Source of the DNA: Bog-473 sp963753115
Lineage (GTDB): Bacteria; Actinomycetota; Acidimicrobiia; Acidimicrobiales; RAAP-2
Assembly (NCBI GenBank): GCA_963753115.1
Contig: CAVWBB010000013.1
Location: 62,001 to 126,000 of the forward strand
Reading direction: 5' to 3'
Length of the DNA stretch: 64,000 bases
Shown: positions 25,331 through 34,709 of the stretch, one piece after another
How the letters are laid out: each line of letters starts with the position of its first letter
How positions within the stretch are numbered: the first letter of the stretch is position 1
Position numbers and translations under genes: made by a program
The notes under the pieces: generated by a model
Databases searched by the model: none
What the model was told of the DNA's origin: nothing
The model's input: the letters and a program-made list of their open reading frames with translations, nothing else

Positions 25331-26218
25331 TCAGCCCAGGAGCGGGAAGGGTCTGCCGTATTCCAGCTCGAAGTACCCACTGGGAGCTCCCGGCACCTGG
25401 AGGGCGGCCGCGGCGGGACCGATGTCCACACCGGGCAGGCCGGGGAAGAGCGGGTCGTGGTGGCAGAAGGCGACTCGACCAGGACGCAGGCGCTGCACCT
25501 GTTCGAGCATGAACTCGGCCGAAGAGCCCTGGAACGGCTCGCCGTCGACATTGGGCCGTCCGCCGAGCGACAGTAATGCCACGTCAGGCCGCAGACCGTC
25601 GAAGATGCCGCGCCAGTAACCAGCGCTGCCGCTGACCAGTATCGATCCGTCGGCCGTCATGAGCAGATAGGCGAGCTGCCCTCCGTCGTGTCGGGAGCAC
25701 GCGTCGTTCATGGCGATCAGTGCCGGGCCGGCGGGCGCCGGCGCGGCATCCATGGCGCCGAACAGCGAGCGTACGGTGGCGGCGCGGTCCTGCGCGCTGA
25801 CGCCGAGGTCGCCGAAACAAGCGACGGACGTGTCGGCGTCGCTGTGAGCGAACAGGCACGAGTGGAGGGCCGGGAGCACGCGCACGCGGGTGGTCGGTCC
25901 GCATTGCACGGTCTCGCCACCAGTGGCGACGAGCAGTTGGTCCTCGGGTATGCCGCGGGCGCGGAGGCACCGTGCCGACTCGGGCGAGGCGACGATCATG
26001 GCGCCAGTGCGCAGCGCAATGGCATCGGCGCCGTAGAGGTGGTCGAAGTGTGCGTGGCTCACGAAGACGAAGTCGGCCTTGTCGACATCGGCCGTGCTGA
26101 GCCCAACCGGGTCGAGGCCGGGCAGGCGGTCGAGGTAGGCATCGAAGAAGAGGTCGAGGCCGGCGTGACGGATCCGGAAGGTAGCCGTCCCGAACCACTC
26201 CAGCGTCGTCAACGCCAT
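25331..26218 (-). CDS. MBL-fold metallo-hydrolase (UlaG-like)
   Basis: 295 residues from the ATG at 26218, seven bases after the stop of the upstream membrane protein gene. The metallo-beta-lactamase signature HAHFDH is intact. The N-terminus LEWFGTATFRIRHAGLDLFFDAY (read as LEWFGTATF then RIRHAGLDLF) is typical of the UlaG/RNase-Z-like branch, which binds two metals and hydrolyses lactones or phosphodiesters. Later histidines, including FCHHDP, may complete the site. Cytosolic. The open frame extends upstream into the previous gene but the internal start fits better. Substrate unknown. Confidence 0.82.
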   Translation of the reverse strand: MALTTLEWFGTATFRIRHAGLDLFFDAYLDRLPGLDPVGLSTADVDKADFVFVSHAHFDHLYGADAIALRTGAMIVASPESARCLRARGIPEDQLLVATGGETVQCGPTTRVRVLPALHSCLFAHSDADTSVACFGDLGVSAQDRAATVRSLFGAMDAAPAPAGPALIAMNDACSRHDGGQLAYLLMTADGSILVSGSAGYWRGIFDGLRPDVALLSLGGRPNVDGEPFQGSSAEFMLEQVQRLRPGRVAFCHHDPLFPGLPGVDIGPAAAALQVPGAPSGYFELEYGRPFPLLG

Positions 26219-26225
26219 GGCGTTC

Positions 26226-27179
26226 TCACCCGGCCTGTGGCTCTGCGATCTCGGAAGGGTGACCCACGAGTTTGGCGGAGAACTTGACTGCCTTGACCGC
26301 GCTGGTCGCACCCGTCTGCAGCGTGGCTCCGATGATGATGAGGATCACCCCGAGCCAGAAGACGTAGGGCCACCCCAGCATCAAGATGCCCAGGCGGCCC
26401 AGCATGTAGGGCGGGGAGCAGACCACGGCGCCCAACGCGCCGCCGACGGCCGTCGCCGCCAGCGCGTCCCGCCGCGACTGGTTCTTCTTCTCGACGCCGA
26501 CGATGCGAGCAGGGACGGCGAGGTAGCACAACATCATGATGCCGACCACGATGCTCTGGCTGATGACGAACGGCCAGTGGCCCCAGCGGGTCGCGATCAG
26601 CGCGGAGAAGGAGAGTGCGAGCCCGATGGCGCACCCCCAGGCCAAGATGACGCGCAGGTGCCTGTTGGCACGACCGAACGCGGGCCGGATCACCGGCTTT
26701 CCCGGCACGGAGATGGCGAAGGCGAACACGCCGTTCAGGTAGAAGCTGGCCGCGGTGAGGACGGTGACCCCCAGCACACACGGGATGAGCAACGGGCCCC
26801 TGACGACGTGGAACTGCTTGTCGTGGAGGACATGGAGCTTGATGTCCAGCATGGCGATCCAGATCCACATGGCCGGCACGATCTGGACCAGGGTGAGGCG
26901 CCAGTTGGTATAGAGCAGCTTCACGCCCTGGAACAGCATGAGGAAGGCGCCCACGATCAGACCCAATGGAGCGAGCCAGCGCCGCCGCTTGCTCAGCTGG
27001 AGCACGGCCTTCTCCACGGCGGCATCGTCACCGCGTCGGATGGCATCGATCAGGCGCCCGATGGAGGCGCTGATGCGGTCGCGACGCCGAGGAGTCGGTC
27101 CGGTGGCCGGTTCGGAGCCAGCGGTTCCCGACGGCTCGGAGCCGTCCGGTGCGCTCCGCTCTTCGTTGTCCACCGTCAC
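26226..27179 (-). CDS. Polytopic membrane protein of unknown function
   Basis: 317 residues from a GTG at 27179 with GAGGGG before it; an alternative start lies at 27272. A proline- and arginine-rich cytoplasmic N-terminus of about 70 residues leads into about eight hydrophobic segments. Two of them carry WIWIAMLDIKLHVLHDK between them. I recognise no family. It precedes the MBL-fold gene by seven bases and is probably co-transcribed. No catalytic motif is visible, so I assign no activity. Confidence 0.65.
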   Translation of the reverse strand: MTVDNEERSAPDGSEPSGTAGSEPATGPTPRRRDRISASIGRLIDAIRRGDDAAVEKAVLQLSKRRRWLAPLGLIVGAFLMLFQGVKLLYTNWRLTLVQIVPAMWIWIAMLDIKLHVLHDKQFHVVRGPLLIPCVLGVTVLTAASFYLNGVFAFAISVPGKPVIRPAFGRANRHLRVILAWGCAIGLALSFSALIATRWGHWPFVISQSIVVGIMMLCYLAVPARIVGVEKKNQSRRDALAATAVGGALGAVVCSPPYMLGRLGILMLGWPYVFWLGVILIIIGATLQTGATSAVKAVKFSAKLVGHPSEIAEPQAG

Positions 27180-27437
27180 TCGTCGCCCCTCATCCGGCCC
27201 GCTCCGGGGCCACGCGCGGTTGTCGCCCTCCCGGCTGTCCCAGCTGGCGGCACCGCACCTCGACTCCGCCATTGTGACTCCGGGGTGAAGGCGTGGAAAG
27301 GGTCAAAGGCTATCCGGAGCTGGGAGTGGGACCCGACCGGACCCCCGCACAGGCCGGCGGCGCGCAGAGGTCGCAAGGAGTCGTAACCTCGGGTCCTGAT
27401 CGGTGGCGCGGGATGCGTCCGGGGAGGAAGCCCGAGC

Positions 27438-28898
27438 ATGGTGATGGACGAGGAAATCCGTTTGGCCGAGCACCCCGTGTCGATCATCCCCCACAAGAGC
27501 GAGGACGAGAGCAAGGCGCTCGGCAAGGAGGCCCGGGTCAAGGTGCCCCGGAACAGCCATGCCGCCTTCGAACCATCGCCGGATCGGCCCGACCCGGTGT
27601 CGCTGCTCGAGGAGCAGGCGACGACGAGGGTGCAGGAATTGGTGCCGATCCGCTACGGCCGGATGCTGGTCTCGCCCTTCACGTTCTTTCGCGGCGCGGC
27701 GCTGATCATGGCGTCGGATCTTTCGACCACCCCGCACTGCGGGCTCACGGCCCAACTTTGCGGTGATGCCCACCTGTCCAATTTCGGCGTGTTCGGTTCG
27801 CCCGAGCGCCAGCTCGTCTTCGACTGCAATGACTTCGACGAGACGCACCCCGGCCCATGGGAGTGGGACATCAAGCGGCTGGCGGCGAGCGTCGTGATCG
27901 CCGGCCGCCACAAGGGTCACCCCAAGTCGGTCCGGTCCGACGCCATTTTGGCGCTGGGTCAGACCTACCGGGAGTCGATGCGCCAGATGGCGACCATGTC
28001 GAATCTCGAGGTCTGGTACTTCCACGTGAATGTGGAGGAGGTCATTGCCGCGCTGGAGTCCCAGGCGGCCACATCGGGTTCGAAGGTGGAGTCGCGTATG
28101 GCGGCCAAGGCCACGAGGGCCGTGGAGAAGGCGCGGACCAAGGACAGCATGAAGGCCCTCGACAAGTTGACGCATGTGGTCGACGGCGAGCGCGTGATCA
28201 TCAACGATCCCCCTCTGTTGGTCCCGATTGAGGAGCTCTTTCCCCAGGTGGAATTCGAACAGGTGGTCGACATGTTCCGGGGCATCCTGCGGCGTTACCG
28301 CCAAAGCCTGTCCACCGATCGCCGGCACCTGCTGGAGCAGTACCGCTTCAGCCAGATGGCCCGCAAGGTGGTCGGCGTGGGCAGCGTCGGCACGAGGGCA
28401 TGGGTGCTCCTGATGCACGGGGCGAGCCATGAGGACGTCCTGTTCTTGCAGGCCAAGGAGGCGGAGGCGTCGGTCCTCGAGCGCTTCACCAAGAAGAGCC
28501 AGTACGGCAACCATGGAGCCCGGGTGGTCGCCGGGCAGCGCCTGATGCAAGCCAGCTCCGACATCTTCCTTGGGTGGCAGAGCGCCGACGGCATCGACGG
28601 GGTCAGCCGCGACTACTACGTTCGCCAGCTGCAGGACTGGAAGGGGTCGATCGACACCGAGACCATGGTCCCGGAGGGCCTGGAGGCGTACGGGAAGCTC
28701 TGCGCCCTCACGCTGGCCAGGGCCCATGCCCGCTCGGGCGACCGCTTCGCCATGGCGGCGTACCTCGGCAACAGCGCCACGTTCGAGAAGGCTTTGGCCA
28801 AGTTCGCCGAGTCCTATGCGGACCAGAACGAGCGGGACTACGAGGCCTTCGCCGCGGCGTGCAAGAGCGGGCGGCTCCGTACGGCATCGGGGATCTGA
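27438..28898 (+). CDS. DUF2252 family protein (kinase-like fold)
   Basis: 486 residues, the normal size. DUF2252 signatures are clear: RYGRMLVSPFTFFRGAA, LCGDAHLSNFGVF, VFDCNDFDET and WEWDIKRLAASV, with AKEAEASVLE and GQRLMQASSD later and YYVRQLQDWKGS near the end. The GDAHLSN and DFDET blocks resemble the catalytic and metal loops of aminoglycoside phosphotransferases, so a phosphotransfer role is likely, but substrate is unknown. The family is frequent in actinobacterial stress loci. The gene lies 225 bases before the SHOCT cluster. Confidence 0.88.
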   Translation: MVMDEEIRLAEHPVSIIPHKSEDESKALGKEARVKVPRNSHAAFEPSPDRPDPVSLLEEQATTRVQELVPIRYGRMLVSPFTFFRGAALIMASDLSTTPHCGLTAQLCGDAHLSNFGVFGSPERQLVFDCNDFDETHPGPWEWDIKRLAASVVIAGRHKGHPKSVRSDAILALGQTYRESMRQMATMSNLEVWYFHVNVEEVIAALESQAATSGSKVESRMAAKATRAVEKARTKDSMKALDKLTHVVDGERVIINDPPLLVPIEELFPQVEFEQVVDMFRGILRRYRQSLSTDRRHLLEQYRFSQMARKVVGVGSVGTRAWVLLMHGASHEDVLFLQAKEAEASVLERFTKKSQYGNHGARVVAGQRLMQASSDIFLGWQSADGIDGVSRDYYVRQLQDWKGSIDTETMVPEGLEAYGKLCALTLARAHARSGDRFAMAAYLGNSATFEKALAKFAESYADQNERDYEAFAAACKSGRLRTASGI

Positions 28899-29017
28899 CG
28901 GGCGTGGGACGACAATTCGGTCTCGGCCTGGCCGTTGGCATTCCTGGGATCGGCATGAGTCGTCCGGCCCGAATACCCTCTCGAGGGTGGAAACGCCGTG
29001 AGAGCGACACCGCGATG

Positions 29018-29031
29018 GGGACCTTCGGCCC
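29018..29031. promoter_or_regulatory. DosR-like box upstream of the SHOCT/DUF6325 operon
   Basis: GGGACCTTCGGCCC at 29018-29031 has the same GGGAC-N4-GGCCC form as the box at 21819, and is 93 bases upstream of the SHOCT copy 2 gene. The 28899-29123 gap contains no gene. Binding by a DosR-like response regulator is inferred from motif likeness alone. Confidence 0.45.
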
Positions 29032-29123
29032 TACCCCCGTTGCTCTGATGTGCGATGCTTAGGGGCCGCACGAAGCGGGCCCGTCCCGTGCGCGTAATCA
29101 CAACCAAGACGTAAGGAGTCCTC

Positions 29124-29531
29124 ATGCTTGCTGCGACCTATCAGTACCCGATCCTCGATTTCTTCCTCACCATGCTGTACTTCTTCCTGTTCGTCATCTG
29201 GATCTGGTTGCTGATCACGGTGTTCATCGACGTCTTCCGCAGTCACGACATGGGCGGCTGGGCCAAGGCGCTGTGGGTCATCTTCATCATCGTCCTGCCG
29301 TTCCTCGGGGTCTTCGTGTATCTGATCGCCCGTGGCGGCAAGATGCACGAGCGGGCGGCACAACAGGCAGCCCAGCAGCAGAAGGCGTTCGACCAGTACG
29401 TCAAGCAGACTGCGGGCTCCGCGGCCGACACCACGGCCGACCAGCTGGCCAAGCTGGCCGACCTCAAGTCCCAGGGCGTCCTCACCGATGCCGAATTCGA
29501 GGCTCAGAAGGCCAAGATCCTGGCCAGCTGA
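29124..29531 (+). CDS. Small membrane protein with PLDc_N-type N-terminus and SHOCT C-terminus (copy 2)
   Basis: 135 residues, ATG after AAGGAG. Two membrane helices, a basic and glutamine-rich linker, and a C-terminal SHOCT motif. It matches the copy at 18591 almost residue for residue, differing mainly at the extreme N-terminus and in the linker. The DNA is also strongly alike, pointing to recent duplication or gene conversion over 10.5 kb. It heads a three-gene run with a DUF6325 protein and a SHOCT-only protein. Function unknown, likely a membrane scaffold. Confidence 0.82.
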   Translation: MLAATYQYPILDFFLTMLYFFLFVIWIWLLITVFIDVFRSHDMGGWAKALWVIFIIVLPFLGVFVYLIARGGKMHERAAQQAAQQQKAFDQYVKQTAGSAADTTADQLAKLADLKSQGVLTDAEFEAQKAKILAS

Positions 29532-29600
29532 GTCCGCCCGCCCCACGGCGGCACGGCCAGCGAACCGCAACGGAAGACCAGGAGAGGAAGAGGAGACACA

Positions 29601-30029
29601 ATGACCATCGGACCAGTCAGCTACACGGTGATCGCCTTCCCGGGCAATCGCTTCAACGGGAACATCGCGCCGGAGGTGGCGAAACTGGTGGCGAACGGCA
29701 CGGTGCGCATCCTCGACCTGGTCTTCGTGGCCAAGGACGAGCAGGGCGAGACCATCAGCCTCGAGTTCGACCAGATGGACGAGCTGGCCGCCTTCGGCGA
29801 CATCGACGGCGAGGTGGGTGGCCTCGTCAACATGGAGGACCTGGACCACGTGGCCGCCAACCTGCCGGAGGGAAACTCGGCGCTGGTGATCCTCTGGGAG
29901 GACCTGTGGGCCGTGCCCCTCGTCGAGGCGATGCGGGACTCGGGTGGGGTACTGATCGACAGTGCACGGATCCCGAGCGACCTCATTGAGTCCGCGTTGG
30001 ACGATCTGGCCCAGGCACTGAAGAGCTGA
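29601..30029 (+). CDS. DUF6325 family protein
   Basis: 142 residues with GAGGAAGAGGAG before the ATG. It starts IGPVSYTVIAFPGN and has IRILDLVFVAKDEQG, the family's conserved blocks; LVILWEDLWAVPL and the acidic IPSDLIESALDDL close it. These proteins are soluble or peripheral and lack a known activity. In actinobacteria they accompany small SHOCT or PLDc_N membrane proteins, as here. Spacing to its neighbours is 69 and 34 bases, consistent with one transcript. Confidence 0.83.
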   Translation: MTIGPVSYTVIAFPGNRFNGNIAPEVAKLVANGTVRILDLVFVAKDEQGETISLEFDQMDELAAFGDIDGEVGGLVNMEDLDHVAANLPEGNSALVILWEDLWAVPLVEAMRDSGGVLIDSARIPSDLIESALDDLAQALKS

Positions 30030-30063
30030 GAAGCACGAGACCGAGAAGAGAAGGAGCACGACC

Positions 30064-30363
30064 ATGCCAATGATGCGACGACGCCCAGTGATGCGGACGG
30101 TGGCGAGGACGGCTGTGATCGCTGGAACGGCGACCGCCGTGGCCGGCGGTGTCAACCGTCATCAGCAGGCCAAGCAGCAAGCTGCGGCGCAGCAGGCCGC
30201 CCCGCCGGCAGCGGCTGCACCCGAGCCCGTTGCGGCGCCGGCTCCGGACTCCGACGACCTCATCAACAAGCTGAAGGAACTCGCCAACCTCAAGGACCAG
30301 GGGATCCTGACCGAGGCCGAGTTCAACGACCAGAAGGCCAAGATCCTGGCCGAGATGTCCTGA
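30064..30363 (+). CDS. SHOCT-domain protein with hydrophobic N-terminus
   Basis: 99 residues, ATG with AAGGAG upstream. The N-terminus is basic then hydrophobic (RTAVIAGTATAVAGGV), one weak membrane segment or signal anchor. A proline- and alanine-rich spacer follows, and the C-terminal about 30 residues form a SHOCT motif: LINKLKELANLKDQGILT then EAEFNDQKAKIL. It is the last gene of a run with SHOCT copy 2 and DUF6325. A strong hairpin terminator follows. Confidence 0.8.
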   Translation: MPMMRRRPVMRTVARTAVIAGTATAVAGGVNRHQQAKQQAAAQQAAPPAAAAPEPVAAPAPDSDDLINKLKELANLKDQGILTEAEFNDQKAKILAEMS

Positions 30364-30402
30364 GTTCGAGAACGTCCGGCCGGCCTGAGCCGGTGATCTC
30401 TG

Positions 30403-30433
30403 AAGAGCGGCACCCTTCGGGGTGCCGCTCTTT
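30403..30433 (+). terminator. Intrinsic terminator with TTCG tetraloop
   Basis: AAGAGCGGCACCC (30403-30415) and GGGTGCCGCTCTT (30420-30432) form a perfect 13-base stem closed by TTCG, followed by a short T-run. It ends the SHOCT/DUF6325 operon and could also serve the convergent FAD gene, as the stem is symmetric. Confidence 0.88.
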
Positions 30434-30444
30434 CGTTCTCGGGC

Positions 30445-31687
30445 TCACGCCACCGAGATGCACACGTCTTCTCCGGGCCGCACGAGTGGCATCCATGCCG
30501 ACGGAACCGAGTGCGACCGGTTCGGGATCATGCGGCGGAGGCGGAAGGAACCCAGGAGCCGGCGGTCCTGTGTCACTTCGAGGCGTGGGTGGTCCAGAAA
30601 CTCTCGCGATCGCAGCAGAAGGGACCCGGTTCCGTCCCGGTGCGGTTGCGCCACGTTGGGGACCACCCAGAGCAGGGGGTGCGCGACGCGGATCCGGACC
30701 GTCGAGGTCTGTGTGGGGCGGTCACCGCCAGCCTGCAGCCACTTCGCGACAGCGCGACCGACCGTGCGCGCCCGCTGCGCGGCCACGTCGGCCGTCTCGG
30801 CCGGGTGCACCAGGTTGCCCGTGGCGAAGATGCCGGGAGTGGTCGTGGTGCCGTCGGCCTGGCACGCCGGACCTCTCGTCCCCCGGTCGATCACCAGGCT
30901 CGCGAGCCGGGCCAGCTCGTTGTCTGGAATGAAGTCCCCGCTGAACACGACGGTGTCGACGGCAACGGCTCGCTCAGCGCCGTCGGGTCCCCGGAGCAGC
31001 ACCCGGTCCACTCGCGCGGTCCCCCCTATACCGGTCACGGAGGTCCCGGTCCAGACGGGCACCCGGAGGCCGGCGCGGGTCACGAGGTCGAAGAGCCGGA
31101 ATGTCTGCGTGCGGGGGAGGTCGGTGACGAGTGCCACCGGGCGGACGCCCGCCTCACGCAACGTCAGGAGCGCAGAGTAGGAGACGTGCTCTGCACCCAC
31201 AATGAGGGCTCGCCCTCCCAGGGGCAGATGCTGGCGGTGCACCCACTGCTGGAGCTGACCGGTCGTGAAGATTCCCGAAGGCCGAGTCCCTGGGACCAGG
31301 CGCGCCGCGCGCGGCCGCTCACGCGCTGCCGGTCGCCAACACGATGGCGCGAGCGTCGATCTCCGACAATCCGTCCGGGCCCGTCAACGCGGCTCGGCCT
31401 GGGCCGATCCACGCCGTCACCATGGAACCGGTCCGGATGTCCACGCCACGAGCGGCGGCCCGCTGGACCCATCGACGGGCGTACGCCGGGCCGCTCATGA
31501 CCCGCCGCAGATCGCGCAGGCCGAAACCGGAGTGCTCACACAAACGAGGTGTCCCTCCGGCCTCGTCCTCGCGGTCCACGACCATGACGCCTCCCACACC
31601 CTCTTCCTTCAGCGCGGTGGCGGCAGCCAGACCGGCGGGCCCCGCTCCCACGACCAGCGCGTCGACGGACACGACGGCGCGGCTCAC
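30445..31687 (-). CDS. FAD/NAD(P)-dependent oxidoreductase of the glycerol operon, frameshifted
   Basis: The frame starts at a GTG (31687) overlapping the previous stop. It has VDALVVGAGPAGLAAATAL, the FAD-binding motif, and ends its first phase with IVLATGS at about 31322. Read one base shifted it goes on RERPRAARLVPGTRPSG, GIFTTGQLQQW, then a second dinucleotide fold GGRALIVGAEHVSY and TPGIFATGNLVHP, to 30445. Restored length is about 413 residues. The stop TGA at 31319-31321 arises only from the shift, so a sequencing indel is suspected. It probably works with the GlpA-like protein, taking the place of GlpB, in passing electrons from glycerol-3-phosphate. Confidence 0.78.
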
Positions 31688-33067
31688 GCCTTCACCTCCG
31701 CCAATCGGGCCGCGATCGCCGCGCCGCAGAAGAAGCCCTGACAGCGTCCGTTGGTGGCTCGGGTCCGGCGCCGTATGCCGCCGAGGTCCGTCGCCGGGAC
31801 AGGCGCGTTCGCGCGCGTCCCGGATTTCGCCGTCGGTCACCCGCTCGCAGAAGCACACGATGTGGCGGTAGGCCGGATCGGCCTCCGTCCGCCGAGCATC
31901 CTCGAACGGTCGTGTCGCGCGTTCGGCGAGCTGGGGCATGAGGGGGATCTGCGGCTCCTGCTCTGCCTCGACGAGCGACAGTCCGCCTGCCCCCATGTGC
32001 TCGACGACGTACTCGGCGATGGCCAGCGAAGCGGTGAGGCCCGTCGACCTGATGCCCCCGACGCAGGCGTAGCGCTCGCGCTCGTAGATGGTGATCTGGT
32101 AGTCCCGATGCTCAGTGGCGGCACGTATGCCTGCGTAGGTGGCCGTGACCTCCTCGTGGACCAAGCCGGGCACAATGCGGCGCCCGGCATCGAGCAAACG
32201 GTCGAGACCCGTTGCCGTGGTAGCGGAATCTCCCCGATCAGCGATGTCCTCAGCCGTCGGGCCCACGAGCACATTGCCGTACACGGTCGGCGCCACCAGG
32301 ACACCCTTCGTTCGCTCGGTGGGAACCGGCAACACAATGGAGGACACGAGCGGACGGGCCAGTTTGTCGAAGACGATGAGCTGGCCCCGGCGGGGCGCAA
32401 TGGTGAATTGGTCGTGGCCGAAGAGGCGGTTGAGGAGATCCGAGCCCAGGCCGGCCGCGTTGACCACCCATGTGGTCCGGATCGGTCCCCCGGGGGTGTG
32501 CAGGAGCCACGCGTCACCGTCACGCGCGACATCGGTGACCTCCACGCCGAGCCGGAGCTCGACTCCGGCGCCGATTGCTTCGGTGGCGAAGGCGATGCTC
32601 GCGCTCCACGGGCAGATGATCGATTCATCGGGGATGGCCACGGCCCCTGTTGCCGTCCTCTCGAGGTGCGGCTCTCTTTGGTAGAGATCCGCGAGCTCGA
32701 TCCGGGCGGCACCGCTGTACCCATTGGCTTGGGCCTTGGCGAGGACGTCGTCGAGCCGGGTTGCCTGTTCCGCATCCCAGGCCACGAGAACGGCCCCGGT
32801 CCTTTCGAGCGCGATGCCCGATGCGCGCGCGTAGGAAGTGAGCAGCTCGTGGCCTCGGCGCACCAAGGACGACTCGAGGCTGCCCGGATCGGCGTCGAAC
32901 CCGGTGTGCACGATTGCCGTGTTCGCCTTCGACGTTCCGGTGCCGACATCGTTGGAGCGCTCGAGCACCACGGTGCGGAGCCGATAGCGCGCCAGTTGGC
33001 GCCCGATAGCGGTGCCGACGACGCCGGCCCCGATGATGGCGACGTCGTACCTCGGGGAATCGGTCAT
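31684..33067 (-). CDS. GlpA-like FAD glycerol-3-phosphate dehydrogenase with BFD [2Fe-2S] domain, frameshifted
   Basis: About 460 residues when repaired. The N-terminal FAD motif is YDVAIIGAGVVGTAIG, and a DAO-type fold continues to about residue 370 with RGQLIVFDKL and YACVGGIRSTGLT. A BFD-type iron-sulfur domain begins HIVCFCERVTDGEI. A shift at about 31800-31815 breaks phase; the next frame then gives PVPATDLGGIRRRTRATNG followed by RCQGFFCGAA, with the last two cysteines of the cluster, and ends at the stop at 31684. The ATG overlaps the glycerol kinase stop (ATGA at 33064-33067). It should oxidise glycerol-3-phosphate at the membrane face with its partner FAD protein. Confidence 0.82.
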
Positions 33068-34506
33068 GGCAGGGGCGCGCGGGGCATCCCGTCGAGGCGC
33101 GCCACGGCGCGCTCGAAGCGAGCCAGACGGCCTGCAGCCTCGTCGGGCGCCATCGTCGGTTCATACCGTGTGTGTTCGCCGTCCCAATGGACGACGTCCT
33201 GGAGCGTCGCGCCTCCCCCCGCACCGAGCCGGGCCAACGCGCCCACGCCCGCCGCGGTGGCATGCGGCGAAGCGGCGACCTCGACGGGAAGTTGGAGCAG
33301 GTCGGCCTGCAGCTGCATGAGCACGCGTGAGCGGGTCAGCCCTCCGTCGACCCGAAGGAGCGCGAGCGGACGCCCGAGATCGATCGCCGCGGCGCGGGCG
33401 AGGAGCGTGACTTGGGCCGCCAGGCCCTCCACGGTGGCCCGCACCACGTGGGCGGGCTGCGTGGCCGGGCCGATCCCTGCGATGCTGGCGAGGGCATCGG
33501 GTTGCCACCATGGGGCTCCGAGGCCACTGAGTGCGGGGACGACGGTGAGGCCTCCGCTGTCGGCGACTGAGCTGGCGACGGCGTCGAGGTCTTCCGCCCG
33601 GCGCAGGAATCCCCAGCGCAGCAGCCAGGCGATGGCCGCGCCGGCGGCATAGACCTGGCCGTCGATGCAGTACGTGGCCTCGTCGCCGAGCTGCCAGGCC
33701 ACCGAGACGGCCAAGCCGCCCGAAGACGCGAAGGGCCGCGGGCCGGCATTGGCCAGCAGGAAGGCACCGGTCCCGTAGGTGCACTTCGACTCTCCCGGTT
33801 CCAGGCAGTGCTCCCCGACCAGCGCTGCCTGTTGGTCGACACTCAGTCCGCTCAGCAGCAACGAGGGGCCGAAGACGTCGGTGTGGCCGACCTCCTGTGC
33901 ACTGCCCACTACCTCGGGAAGGTCCTTTGCGTCCAGACCGAAGGCCGCGCACGCCCCCTCTGACCACGTCCGTGTCGCGAGGTCAAGGAGCAGCGTCCTT
34001 GATGCAGTGGTGACATCGGTGACATAGGCGCCCGTGAGGCGGTGCACCAGCCAGGCGTCGCTGGTGGTCACCACACCCTCTGCCGTGACGTTGCGCCGGA
34101 GCCATGTCATCTTCGGTCCCGCGAAATAGGGATCGAGCGGGAGTCCCGTCGTGCGGGTCAGGTCATCAGCCTCGCCTGCCATGGCGGCACAGATGGCGCC
34201 GGCACGCCGGTCCTGCCAAGACACCGCCGTGCTCAGTGGGCGGCCCGTGTTGCGATCCCACGCCAGCACGGTCTCGCCTTGATTGGCGAAACCGAGCGCC
34301 GTGACGCCGGCACCCGCGTTGGCGATCGCTTCACGGCCTGCGGCGCAGACCGATTCCCACAACTGCTCGGGATCCTGTTCGACACCGCCCCCGGGGACGG
34401 CCTGCGGCGTCACCGGGGCCTCGACCGATGTCAGGATCTCGCCGTCATCGCCGAAGACGACCGCCTTCGTCGCCGAGGTCCCCTGGTCGATGGCGAGCAC
34501 CCTCAC
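33064..34506 (-). CDS. glpK: FGGY-family carbohydrate kinase, probable glycerol kinase
   Basis: 480 residues with a GTG start. It opens VLAIDQGTSATKAVVF, the phosphate-1 motif of the FGGY family, and has GFANQGETVLAWD, which in glycerol kinases is the substrate-binding region. VSWQDRRA, then YGTGAFLLAN, then LRVDGGLTRS complete the fold. It is cytosolic and phosphorylates glycerol or a related polyol. The stop overlaps the start of the GlpA-like dehydrogenase, so glycerol is the likely substrate, although the protein is somewhat shorter than classic GlpK (about 500). It is divergent from the amino-acid permease operon. Confidence 0.8.
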   Translation of the reverse strand: MRVLAIDQGTSATKAVVFGDDGEILTSVEAPVTPQAVPGGGVEQDPEQLWESVCAAGREAIANAGAGVTALGFANQGETVLAWDRNTGRPLSTAVSWQDRRAGAICAAMAGEADDLTRTTGLPLDPYFAGPKMTWLRRNVTAEGVVTTSDAWLVHRLTGAYVTDVTTASRTLLLDLATRTWSEGACAAFGLDAKDLPEVVGSAQEVGHTDVFGPSLLLSGLSVDQQAALVGEHCLEPGESKCTYGTGAFLLANAGPRPFASSGGLAVSVAWQLGDEATYCIDGQVYAAGAAIAWLLRWGFLRRAEDLDAVASSVADSGGLTVVPALSGLGAPWWQPDALASIAGIGPATQPAHVVRATVEGLAAQVTLLARAAAIDLGRPLALLRVDGGLTRSRVLMQLQADLLQLPVEVAASPHATAAGVGALARLGAGGGATLQDVVHWDGEHTRYEPTMAPDEAAGRLARFERAVARLDGMPRAPLP

Positions 34507-34709
34507 GGTCAGGACCTGTTCTCTCGCATCGCGTTACTCCGCTTCCAGGGCTGACGGCGTCGATTTCCCGCACATGGGGTCATCCTGTCAGGTGAAAAGG
34601 GGCTCCCAAAGCCCCTGGAGTCACTATTCCCGTCACGCGCCGGAATGGCTTGCTAACGTGCCCGCAATACCCGATGCGGTCCTGGCCCTAGGGTCGCCGA
34701 ACAAGGGGG

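Noticed and set aside
34600..34621. AGGGGCT-cccaa-AGCCCCT hairpin between glpK and the permease
   Set aside because: It lies upstream of both divergent genes without a T-run, so it is not a terminator, and there is nothing to connect it with a riboswitch class.
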